This document shows, in pieces, positions 37,112 to 44,915 of a stretch of 64,000 nt of DNA. Source of the DNA: JBBECJ01 sp963763325 (lineage in GTDB: Bacteria > Chloroflexota > Chloroflexia > Thermomicrobiales > CFX8); NCBI GenBank assembly GCA_963763325.1, contig CAVXOL010000002.1, forward strand, positions 186,001 to 250,000. Reading direction: 5' to 3'. Under the pieces are notes generated by a model that was given only the letters and a program-made list of their open reading frames with translations, searched no databases and was not told the origin of the DNA. Both the position numbers and the translations under genes were made by a program. How positions within the stretch are numbered: the stretch's first letter is position 1; the number at the start of each line of letters is the position of its first letter.

Positions 37112-37265
37112 GATCGCTCCTTCTAGTACGGTGACTGACCGTCGTTTCGACTGATTCCCACGACCACGCGTACTGTCGTTCGTGACTCGGCGGCCGGGAC
37201 GAGGCTGGTTGCAGCGTCACACTGGGTATCGGCGGCCGCCAATGCCGACCGCCGTGCGACCTCGT

Positions 37266-37646
37266 TCAGTGTTTCATCGGTTTCATCTCTTCCCTGGTCA
37301 AGCCGATCTCGCGACCGATCCAGATCAGGAACGCCAATGGAAAACCTGCCATGATCACCAGACCGATGAAGACCCAGATGCCGCCCGGTGGATCGTAGTC
37401 TCCGGCTGCCGCGGCAACGTAACTGGCGATGACGCCGAGGATCACCAGCACAAACGGTGTCACAAACGGATTCGCTGGCCGCAGGGAGTATCCCGTCATG
37501 AACGCAAGCGCCCAGCAGATGACGGCCGCGATAAACCCTGAAACGGACTCGTCGAAGAGCAGCACGACGAGCGTGATGACGACAATCATGGCGACCGTCG
37601 GCAATACATACGGTCGCATCCAGCCTTGTTTGTCAGTCGTCTGCAT
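37266..37646 (-). CDS. Four-TM membrane protein of unknown function
   Basis: 126 residues from ATG 37646 with GGGAGGAGG upstream. Helices: VLPTVAMIVVITLVVLLF, FIAAVICWALAFMTGYSL, TPFVLVILGVIASYVAAAAG and IWVFIGLVIMAGFPLAFLIW, then a charged tail (GREIGLTREEMKPMKH). No family recognised. Confidence 0.65.
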   Translation of the reverse strand: MQTTDKQGWMRPYVLPTVAMIVVITLVVLLFDESVSGFIAAVICWALAFMTGYSLRPANPFVTPFVLVILGVIASYVAAAAGDYDPPGGIWVFIGLVIMAGFPLAFLIWIGREIGLTREEMKPMKH

Positions 37647-37999
37647 GCTACAACCTCCTCCCATCCCCGGTCGTCGGGACGCATGACGTGTGGCTAGACT
37701 GGCGACACGAATCGGAACGCCAGCAGCCGGTCGGCCCAATCACAACGCGTGAATCCATCGCATTTCGAGCACTCCGTCAACGGCATATCCGTTGACGTTG
37801 GATACAACCGTCAGTGCTCGAAACACCGTGAACCAATGCTCAGATTGTGATGCGATCGTACGACGCAGGGCGGCTACAGCGAATCAGCCTCAGGGGCGTA
37901 GTGCAGGGTGCAAGTTGTTGAGCAGTCTGATGTGTGAGAGGAACGTTCGGCCGCATCGTTCAACGAGGGCGAGGGATGGGTGGAGACTGCTTCACCAGG
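37647..37999. other. Intergenic region with nested inverted repeat
   Basis: No gene supported. Contains the two-level stem at 37763-37823 described separately. Confidence 0.4.
37763..37823. repeat. Nested perfect inverted repeats (structured RNA or terminator candidate)
   Basis: Outer arms TTTCGAGCACT (37763-37773) and AGTGCTCGAAA (37813-37823) enclose an inner hairpin CGTCAACGG-CATAT-CCGTTGACG (37775-37797). Both stems are perfect. It lies about 175 bp past the end of the minus-strand gene at 38000 and 117 bp upstream of the gene that starts at 37646. Confidence 0.5.
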
Positions 38000-38266
38000 T
38001 CACGATCTCGCGGTCACGTGGCGCGCTTCGCCATCCAGTTGCAGCTGTAGAGCTGCGACGGCATCGTTCGCAGAAGAGCCAGTACCAACGATGACCCAGG
38101 CAGGATGGTAGCGAGCAGCCGATATACTCCGCACCGATCCAATCGCGAACCACTCGCCTGTTTCCGCCTGCCCAATCGAGTATTCCGCCATCAATCCGAG
38201 GCTGCGGACAACCGGCGCATCAGCTGTCTCGTGTGCGACTTCGGTTGGTTGCAGTAGTTGGCCCAT
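38000..38266 (-). CDS. Small hypothetical protein
   Basis: 88 residues from ATG 38266 (an ATG at 38269 is equally possible) with GGAGGTG upstream. LMAEYSIGQAETGEWFAIGS and AARYHPAWVIVGTGSSANDA, then VAALQLQLDGEARHV: looks like a compact alpha/beta protein. No signal, no membrane segment, no family recognised. Confidence 0.5.
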   Translation of the reverse strand: MGQLLQPTEVAHETADAPVVRSLGLMAEYSIGQAETGEWFAIGSVRSISAARYHPAWVIVGTGSSANDAVAALQLQLDGEARHVTARS

Positions 38267-38528
38267 CATTCACCTCCGACAGCCGATAGACGCGCTCGCT
38301 CACCACCGGCTCGATTCTCGACTTCCGCACCACCCGACGCTGGTATCGCGCCTCCAGATGCGCGCTGCCCAGCAGGCCCAGACAGGGCTTCGGGCGACGC
38401 GGCCATTCAGGAGCAGACGCAAAGCGTTCGCTGGTGGCTTGTCTGTCGTTTACAAGGCAGATTAGCCAACTGGGTTACTCGCGATAACAACCTGTTGGGT
38501 GCAGATTTGGGGTGTATCCATTAACCGG

Positions 38529-41307
38529 CTAGTCGGGCGTCACCTGGGTTCTCGTGGGCCTGTTGATGATACCGGCTGACAGGATCCCCAACCCGCGGGC
38601 GATGTCTATCGCTTCAGCGCGACTTGACACACCAAGCTTTTCGTACAGATTGGAAATGAGGTGCTTCACCGTATCCACGGAACTGGACAACTCATGGCCG
38701 AGTTCGTTGAGCGTCAGCCCTACCGACAGCAGCCGTAGGACGTGAACCTCGTGATCGGTGAATCGCTGGACAGGCTCAGGGCACGTGACACGGTCGACAT
38801 CCGCCGGATCCTGACCGGTAGCCGACAGGAGTCGCTCGATCAAGGCGACCTGAACGCCCCGACGCTGAGCGACGGTCAACAGCCGGTGCATTGGCCAGCC
38901 TTCGTCCAGAAAGACCCGAACATACCCTTCCGGTTCGGCCAGTTCGAGCGCACGCTGCAACACTGACGTTGCCTGATCGAGTTCGACAAGGTCCAGGTGA
39001 GCCAGGCTCCGCAACACATTGATGTGGATGAGGTCGTTCCCGCGTTCATCTCGCTCGGCATCGGATCCCATCCGTGTGAGCAATGACAAAGCGTTGGCAG
39101 CTTCACCATGGGCGATGAGCGACCGCGCGTAGACAAGCAGTTCGAGTGTGGTCGCGCGCTCTGGTGTGTTCGCCACGTCGCTGCCACGGGCCGCCATCCA
39201 TCGACGAGCTGCCTCAAGGTCACCGGACGCCAATGCAATCCGGACGCGCAACGCAGCCGCTTCGTGAGCCTGGCGCGCGTTCTGAATGGTGATAGCGGCG
39301 TCTGTGAGCGCGTCAATTGACGCCAGCGCCGTCGCAGTCTCTCCCATCGACCACATCGTCCTGGCAAGCGCTCCGTGGAGCAGCGGCAGAAACACTGGTG
39401 TTTCGAATCGCTCCGCCAGATCGATTCCCTCGCGCAACAGCTCCTCAGCCTCGGCGAGACGATTCGACTCGCGCAGTATCTCGCCGAGCAGCGCGCAGGC
39501 GTACATGCGCTCTGAAGCCAGCCCGCGTGTGCCTTGGCGCAGGAACGAGCGGCACAGCTCCTCCGCCTGCCGCAATTGCCCCTGTGCGAGCCAGATAGCG
39601 GCTGCCTCGGGCGTGTAGAAGGTGTCCGTGAAGGCAACATCGTTCGCGACAAACGCCTCCTCGATGCCACGGTACAACCTGGCAGCCTCGATCCATGCGA
39701 CCTTGCAGGCGCAGGCCCATCGCCACATGAGCGTAGCTGAGCGCCAGAGCGGCGCGACCGACCCAGGTGTCATCCAGATTCAGCAAACGCGGAGTGATCG
39801 CGGACAGCCGCCCATCGGCGTCGAGCACCTGTTCGCCTGTGGCCCGCGCGATAGCTTCGGCCCCGTTGGATATCAGGCCGCGCGTCATCCTCGCGGAAGC
39901 GGGCCATCGTTCCGCGGACAAACGAAACGACGGCGAGCCCATTGGCATGCCCAGTTGCCTGCCAACGCTGTTCGGCCACAGATGAGCAACGATGGCGCTT
40001 CAGACGGAGAACCCCGACGAACCAAGAGTAAATGCACAGAGCGAACTGAGGTTGGGGTCGGCGTGGAGTACAGCCGGTGGAAACGATTCCAGCCATGCCA
40101 GCAGGTCGCCTTCCCGCTGCTGCAGCACCAATTCCGTCGCGACGCCGGAAATCATGGTTGACGCCCGCGTCCAGTCGCCACCCCGCGTCGCGTACGTAAT
40201 CGCTTCGCCGATCAATCCCTGTTGCTCGAACCACGTGCTGGCTGCCTGGTTGAGCGCCGCAACCCTTCCCGGCTCAGCCTCCACCTCCAGCCGTCGCCGA
40301 AGAAAGTCTCCAAACAGGTGCTGATACTGGTACCACTCGCCTTCCTGGTCGATTAGCACCACGAAGAGGTTGCGGCGGACGGCAAGCTCAAGCAGCTGTC
40401 CCGCGCGCCGGAGACGGGTCACCGCGCGACACGTGGACACGGTAAAGCGGTCAAGGATCGATGACCGCAGCAAAAACTCCCGCATCTCGGAGTGCTGCTG
40501 ATTCAGCACCTCCTGGAGCAGATAATCACCGAGCATGTGAACGTCACCACTGAAGTCCCGCAGCGACTCGATCACCGATTCGAGCGAGTATTCGGTGGCG
40601 TTGATCGCAGCCAGATGGAGTGCAGCCATCCAGCCACCCGTGTGCTCGTTCAGTGCCAGGCATTCACTCGGTGACGCCTCGATGCCGTAACTGCCCAGGA
40701 GTTCGGGCAACTCGGCCGTGGTGACACGCAGGTCGCTGGCATCCAGCCGCGTTAACTCCTGGCGGACATACAGGCGAGCCAGGCGCAGGGACGGTTCGGT
40801 GCGGCTCGCGATGACGATCCGGCAGTCGGGCGGAGTGAGCTCGATCAGCTGTCCAACCCACTGATCGATGTCTTCATTGGAGATGAGGTGATAGTCGTCG
40901 AGGACCAGCGTCCACGGGGCTGTATACCTCGACAGTTCACTGAGCAGAGCGGAGAACACCGACTTCGCATCCGCCGATTCGGTCGCCGCGCTTCGACGGT
41001 GCGTCGCCTCGACAATCTCCGGATCGACCGTTCCGATCGCCGCAAGCAGATAGTCCAGGAAGGAGGGAAGGATGTTCTCTTCGGAACTGAGGCTGAGCCA
41101 CGCGACTGGCTCTTCGCGCATGCGTACCCACTGGCTGAGGAGCGTTGTCTTGCCGTACCCGGCCGGTGCCACCAGCAGGGTCAGTTTGGTCTGGGCCGTG
41201 TCGATTCGCCTGAGTAATTGAGCGCGAGAGATTCGCCTGACACGAAGCGGCGGCGGGTGGACCTTGGTCGACACCAGCAGATCATGGGACGCGGATGTTG
41301 TCAGCAT
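38529..41307 (-). pseudogene. MalT-like LuxR-family ATPase regulator (LAL), frameshifted, copy 1
   Basis: About 925 residues from ATG 41307. N-terminal NTPase: P-loop VAPAGYGKTTLLSQW (near residue 50), Walker B PWTLVLDDYHLI, then winged-helix and TPR-like arms. The frame breaks near 40030, 39870 and 39740, yet the repaired reading stays family-like (LALSYAHVAMGLRLQG joining KVAWIEAARLYRGIEEAFV). The C-terminus is a LuxR helix-turn-helix: DHEVHVLRLLSVGLTLNELG, SSSVDTVKHLISNLYEKLGV. LAL regulators are ATP-dependent activators triggered by a small ligand, with direct-repeat DNA targets in MalT. No target operon is adjacent. Sequence errors are more likely than true decay. Confidence 0.78.
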
Positions 41308-41430
41308 CGAGAGTACCCACTCCCTTGCGCTTCACGTGGAATTCACGTGTGGCATTTGGCCCCGGAGAATCAGTTTACTCCCAGCGATCCGCTTTGGCGA
41401 CACCTGCGTGGATCGTCGACCAATCTACGC

Positions 41431-41559
41431 CTATCGGTTCCTGGGTGATCCGGAAAGTTCGCAACTGAAGCGCATTGTATGTGCCACCATTGCACCCCAG
41501 AGAAACTGTCCAATCACTGCGAGTGTGAGCCAGTTGGTATCGACAATGACGAGGTCCAC
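41431..41559 (-). CDS. Possible one-helix small membrane protein
   Basis: 42 residues from GTG 41559, with TGGAGGCGAT immediately upstream. A single hydrophobic helix (WLTLAVIGQFLWGAMVAHTM) is flanked by polar ends. The ribosome site and helix are persuasive but such short frames are risky to call. Confidence 0.35.
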   Translation of the reverse strand: MDLVIVDTNWLTLAVIGQFLWGAMVAHTMRFSCELSGSPRNR

Positions 41560-41725
41560 ATCGCCTCCAGGTCTCCTGACCGGAACGCGCAGCGGGGCCG
41601 TCGTCACAACGCGGCCCCGCATCCTCGTTCATATTGCAAGCATAGCCTTGCGCGAGCACATCCGCTGATTGGTGGGATGATCGTCCCACGTTGCTGCGGA
41701 CCGACAGAGTTACCTGCGTCCAGAA

Positions 41726-41771
41726 CCGCCGATTATCGATCCAGCTCTTGCGTTGGATCGATAATCGGCGG
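41726..41771 (-). terminator. Perfect 18-bp stem-loop after the DUF1269 gene
   Basis: CCGCCGATTATCGATCCA (41726-41743) and its exact complement (41754-41771) with a 10-bp loop, beginning 10 bp after the stop of the minus-strand DUF1269 gene. No strong T run follows on the minus strand, so it may be a terminator, a 3' stabiliser, or a protein-binding site (the palindrome ATCGAT is inside each arm). Confidence 0.5.
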
Positions 41772-41780
41772 ACAAGCTGC

Positions 41781-42269
41781 CTATTCTTCCGCGAACGATT
41801 CGCGCAGCTGGGCTTCCTGCTCAGGTGAGAGGTTGGTCGAAATGAGCTCGAACTCCTGGCCCTTGACCATCTCGGCGATGCGGTCTTGCACGCCGCCGCT
41901 GGTCATCAGGAAGAGCGCCGACGTACCCGGCGTTACCTGATTCTTGACGTCCTTGATGAAGTCATCGCTGATGCCAACGTCGGCAAAGTGGCCTCCGAGC
42001 GCACCGAAAGCTGCCCCAACCGCCAAACCGAAGAACGGTACGAAGAACAGCAGCCCGAACAGCATGCCCCAGAACGCACCGCCCAGGGCACCTGCGCCCG
42101 TGAGATTTTGCAGCTGCTGTGTCTTGGGCTTCTTCGCCCCTTCCGGCCAGCGCACGATCGCAGCGTCCTCAATCCGGATCAACTCCTGCTTCTGAGCCGC
42201 CTGGAGTGTTGCCAGCATCGTGTCAGCTCCAGTCGGGCTGGGGAACTTGACGACCGATAGTGTTGCCAC
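41781..42269 (-). CDS. DUF1269 family protein
   Basis: 162 residues from GTG 42269, GAAGGGAG upstream. Family layout is clear: LSVVKFPSPTGADTMLATLQ, ELIRIEDAAIVRWPEGAKKP, then a strongly hydrophobic glycine-rich hairpin (GALGGAFWGMLFGLLFFVPF, FGLAVGAAFGALGGHFADVG), then SDDFIKDVKNQVTPGTSALF and LISTNLSPEQEAQLRESFAE. This sub-type with GISDDFIKDV and EQEAQLRE is the best-known DUF1269 form. A weak direct-repeat-like site (TGCGACC, 6 bp, TCCATCC) lies at 42364-42383 on the same strand. Confidence 0.88.
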   Translation of the reverse strand: MATLSVVKFPSPTGADTMLATLQAAQKQELIRIEDAAIVRWPEGAKKPKTQQLQNLTGAGALGGAFWGMLFGLLFFVPFFGLAVGAAFGALGGHFADVGISDDFIKDVKNQVTPGTSALFLMTSGGVQDRIAEMVKGQEFELISTNLSPEQEAQLRESFAEE

Positions 42270-42426
42270 GATTGTCTCCCTTCACAGGTTCACACATTCA
42301 CACCGAATGCACAGGTATCGCAATTTGTTATAGACCGTGGCCTGCGGTCCAACATCATCCTGTGGATGGAGTGAGGGGTCGCAGTTTTTGATCGTGAGGA
42401 CGATCACTTTCGGTCGCTCTACAGGC

Positions 42427-43200
42427 TCATGGGGTGTCTGTCGCGGCGGCTGACAATGCATCGGACAGCGGTCCGCTCGCCGGCACCTCGAGGTCGCGTG
42501 GAATCGTCCGCGCACGACCGACCAGGATCATGCTCAGCACGAACACCCAGGCCGGGAAGACGATCGCAAACCAGACGGTGAATGTTGCGCTGAGCAACAT
42601 GAACAGTCCAACAATGAATCCGATGATGACGAACCAGCGCGGAAGAATACCGGCATGTCGCCCGATGTTCGTCGTCGTAAAGACAAACATCGCCGCCATC
42701 CGCATCCCAAAGACGAAGAACAGCGATGATCCAAACTGCGGGAACTGCCGGGCAAGCGCTGGATCTATCTGGGAGTTTGAGAATTCGACACTTGCTGCGA
42801 TCACCGAGATGGACGCGGCGGTACCAAAGAAGAGGGTCGTGAAAATGATGCCGCTGACGAGTTGCACATTCGATAGCAACTCATTGACGCGCCGGGTGCT
42901 GCTACTGATCCACATGCGGAGAGCAATGATGAACCAGATGAAGGCAATGCCCGAGAACGGCATGATGTACAGGCCGACGAGGATCGAACGTCGACTGTCT
43001 TCGCTGCTGTAGTACCGGACGATATCGGCGTCACTCGCGTCGGGAGATGGCCTTCCGGAGAGTAACCAGAACGAGAGCAGAAAAAGCAGCGCGTGAGCGA
43101 TGCCAGCGGCGGCTGTGAGATACGCTGCGTTGCGCAGCGACCGCGCCGGCACGGCCGCAGGCGACTCTTGCTCCGCGAGTCCGGTCGCGGTGATGCCCAT
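42427..43200 (-). CDS. Multipass membrane protein of unknown function
   Basis: 257 residues from ATG 43200 (MGITATGLAEQESPAAVPAR) with AAGGGAAGG upstream. About seven helices: AYLTAAAGIAHALLFLLSFW, ILVGLYIMPFSGIAFIWFII, VQLVSGIIFTTLFFGTAASI, SSLFFVFGMRMAAMFVFTTT, RWFVIIGFIVGLFMLLSATF and WFAIVFPAWVFVLSMILVGR. No catalytic or binding motif is evident. It has a strong copy of the direct-repeat element 105 bp upstream, so is probably part of the same regulon. Confidence 0.65.
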   Translation of the reverse strand: MGITATGLAEQESPAAVPARSLRNAAYLTAAAGIAHALLFLLSFWLLSGRPSPDASDADIVRYYSSEDSRRSILVGLYIMPFSGIAFIWFIIALRMWISSSTRRVNELLSNVQLVSGIIFTTLFFGTAASISVIAASVEFSNSQIDPALARQFPQFGSSLFFVFGMRMAAMFVFTTTNIGRHAGILPRWFVIIGFIVGLFMLLSATFTVWFAIVFPAWVFVLSMILVGRARTIPRDLEVPASGPLSDALSAAATDTP

Positions 43201-43305
43201 CGTCGTCGCCTTCCCTTGCCGCACATCTTCAACGTTTCGGCGACACGCTGCTACTCCAAGGCTCACGTAGCCTGACGCACCGATGTCATGCCAGAATCAG
43301 ACGGA

Positions 43306-43325
43306 GGTTGTATCCATCGGTCGTA
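43306..43325 (-). promoter_or_regulatory. Direct heptamer repeat element (13-bp period)
   Basis: On the minus strand: TACGACC, 6 bp (GATGGA), TACAACC, 105 bp before the gene start at 43200. Confidence 0.65.
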
Positions 43326-43385
43326 TTCATCACTCGGTCTACATCAGCGTCCGATTGTGGCGGCTGTGAGCCGGTCGATCAAAAC

Positions 43386-43417
43386 GCGAAAGGCAGCACG
43401 GTTGTGCTGCCTTTCGC
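43386..43417 (-). terminator. Rho-independent terminator of the lipoprotein gene
   Basis: GCGAAAGGCAGCAC, loop GGTT (plus strand), GTGCTGCCTTTCGC: a perfect 14-bp stem, followed on the minus strand by GTTTTGA. It starts 26 bp after the lipoprotein stop. Confidence 0.75.
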
Positions 43418-43442
43418 AAGAGTCCTGGCTGGTCGATCTAAC

Positions 43443-43872
43443 TCAGGCGCATTGCGCGGAGTCACGGACCTGCTGCCAGGCGTCGCGCACTCCCTGAACT
43501 TCGTCAGAAAGCCCTTCGGAGACCTCAGACAACGTCGAGTCATCTTCAATCTCGCCGATTGCATCATTCAGCGCGTCGTACGCGTCGTTGATTTGATCGA
43601 TGTTTGTGTCCGCCACATCGTCTGCCGAGTCATCGACTTCCTGCAACTGTTCGTTGATATCGTCGCGCGCGCTCTCGAGGTCCTCCAAGAGTCGCATTGG
43701 GATCGTTGCGGGTCTGTTCGAAGCTGTCGATCGACGCCTCAAGCGCGCTCAGGTCTTCACAGTATGCCGCCTTGGCTTCCTCGGCCGACGGATCATCGTC
43801 ACCGCCGCAGGCGGCCAACACGAGCACCAGAACCATCATGGTTGCCAACCAACGGAATTTCGCTGTGTTCAT
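43443..43872 (-). pseudogene. Acidic helical lipoprotein, one frameshift
   Basis: Starts at ATG 43872 (MNTAKFRWLATMMVLVLVLA) with lipobox VLAAC and GGDDDPSAEEAKAAYCEDLS. Near 43695 the frame changes and continues as LLEDLESARDDINEQLQEVD, NDAIGEIEDDSTLSEVSEGL, ending in QQVRDSAQCA. About 140 residues, mostly acidic helix with one cysteine near each end, the same plan as the N-terminal module of the 20013-21224 lipoprotein. Outer-face lipoprotein of unknown role. Own terminator, and direct-repeat element 127 bp upstream. Confidence 0.7.
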
Positions 43873-43999
43873 CGAAGACGCTCCTCTTCACGTGGGACCC
43901 AACGTTCAGTTGCCGACAGGCATTCATGGCAGCGATGCAGGAATGGCCGCTGCCATCTCCAATCGTCGCTAGAGTGGACTGGTAGCCGCATCAGCCCTG

Positions 44000-44019
44000 A
44001 GGTGTAACGTCCGGTAGTA
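44000..44019 (-). promoter_or_regulatory. Direct heptamer repeat element (13-bp period)
   Basis: On the minus strand: TACTACC, 6 bp (GGACGT), TACACCT, 127 bp before the lipoprotein start at 43872. Confidence 0.58.
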
Positions 44020-44063
44020 GTCGCTGAGGGCTGGAGTAAAGCGAGTCGTCGTATCAGTGGTCA

Positions 44064-44738
44064 CTACGATCCAGTCGTAGGATGCTCATTAACGGAAGCG
44101 GTCACGAGTGTGAGAATTTCATTGGGCAGTGGATACGTCGCCAGGCTTTTTGAAGAATGGAGATGGCCTGCCAAATGGGCGGACCATCGTCCATGAGCAA
44201 TCACGAAAATCGCCGACTGGCCGGGCTGCAGCGGGACGCCCAGTGCCCTCAACTCACGGTCGTCAAAGCCGTGGTCAGTCAAGTAACTGATGAGCGCACT
44301 CGCTGCAGGTTCCTTCGGTGCGCCGGCGATCAGGGATGGCGGGAAGATCAGTCCCACCAGTACGTCGATGAGTGCGCCGCGCTTCGCACCAACACCTGGC
44401 GACACATCCTCGTGTTCGGTGATATGGACCGCGCCAGCGGCGTCACGCCGCAGTAACGCGGCATCAACGACATGCCCTACCTCGTCGTCCTGTGTACGCA
44501 TCAGGGTATCGAAAGTAGATCGGGCCTCACGTTCACTTTCGTAGACGGCGGTCACGATCTGGAGTTGGACCGGCTGCGATCGCCCGCGGCGCGATTGCTG
44601 CAGGATGCGCCTTTTTTCAATGTTGAACTGCTCATCGCTGATCTCTCCTTGCTCGTGTTGCTGCACAAGCCGTTCAAGCTCTGCGTACCACGAGTCGTCG
44701 GAGGCATGGAGCGACGTTGACCATGGAGGCTGAGCCAT
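44064..44738 (-). CDS. SHOCT + DUF1269 fusion protein
   Basis: 224 residues from ATG 44738. Residues about 15-48 (WYAELERLVQQHEQGEISDE, QFNIEKRRIL) are a SHOCT motif, placed N-terminally rather than at the usual C-terminus. The rest is DUF1269: VQLQIVTAVYESEREARSTF, HVVDAALLRRDAAGAVHITE, a hydrophobic turn RGALIDVLVGLIFPPSLIAG, then LQPGQSAIFVIAHGRWSAHL. The glycine-rich hairpin is shorter than in the other copies. SHOCT modules are oligomerisation or membrane-binding pieces. Joining of the two in one chain supports the idea that the separate SHOCT and DUF1269/DUF6325 genes here act together. Confidence 0.8.
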   Translation of the reverse strand: MAQPPWSTSLHASDDSWYAELERLVQQHEQGEISDEQFNIEKRRILQQSRRGRSQPVQLQIVTAVYESEREARSTFDTLMRTQDDEVGHVVDAALLRRDAAGAVHITEHEDVSPGVGAKRGALIDVLVGLIFPPSLIAGAPKEPAASALISYLTDHGFDDRELRALGVPLQPGQSAIFVIAHGRWSAHLAGHLHSSKSLATYPLPNEILTLVTASVNEHPTTGS

Positions 44739-44915
44739 GAGCGATGTCTCCAGGTAAACGGATGCCGGACAGCAGCAGTCTTGATGACGCTGTGTCCTAA
44801 TCGCGTATCGATCGAACCGGTTTACAGGCGAATGGGCCGCGGTTCGGATACGAGAAAGCCTACGCGTTCGACCCGGATATGGTATCGACCAGACGGATGC
44901 ATACGAGGGGCGTAG

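Larger units (their letters stand above)
41308..41780. other. Intergenic region before the LAL gene
   Basis: 473 bp holding one possible small membrane-protein gene (41431-41559) and a perfect 18-bp inverted repeat at 41726-41771. Nothing else recognised. Confidence 0.4.

Noticed and set aside
37127..37146. AACGACG-N6-CACCGTA upstream of the CMD-like gene
   Set aside because: Second half does not match and it is only 16 bp from the start codon, unlike the other copies.
38500..38530. TACACCC half-site near the end of the LAL copy 1 gene
   Set aside because: No recognisable partner 12-13 bp away.
44903..44910. TACGCCCC on the minus strand just after the LAL copy 2 stop, as another element copy
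   Set aside because: Only one half is present; the upstream TACGGC is part of the coding end and the spacing is 10 bp.
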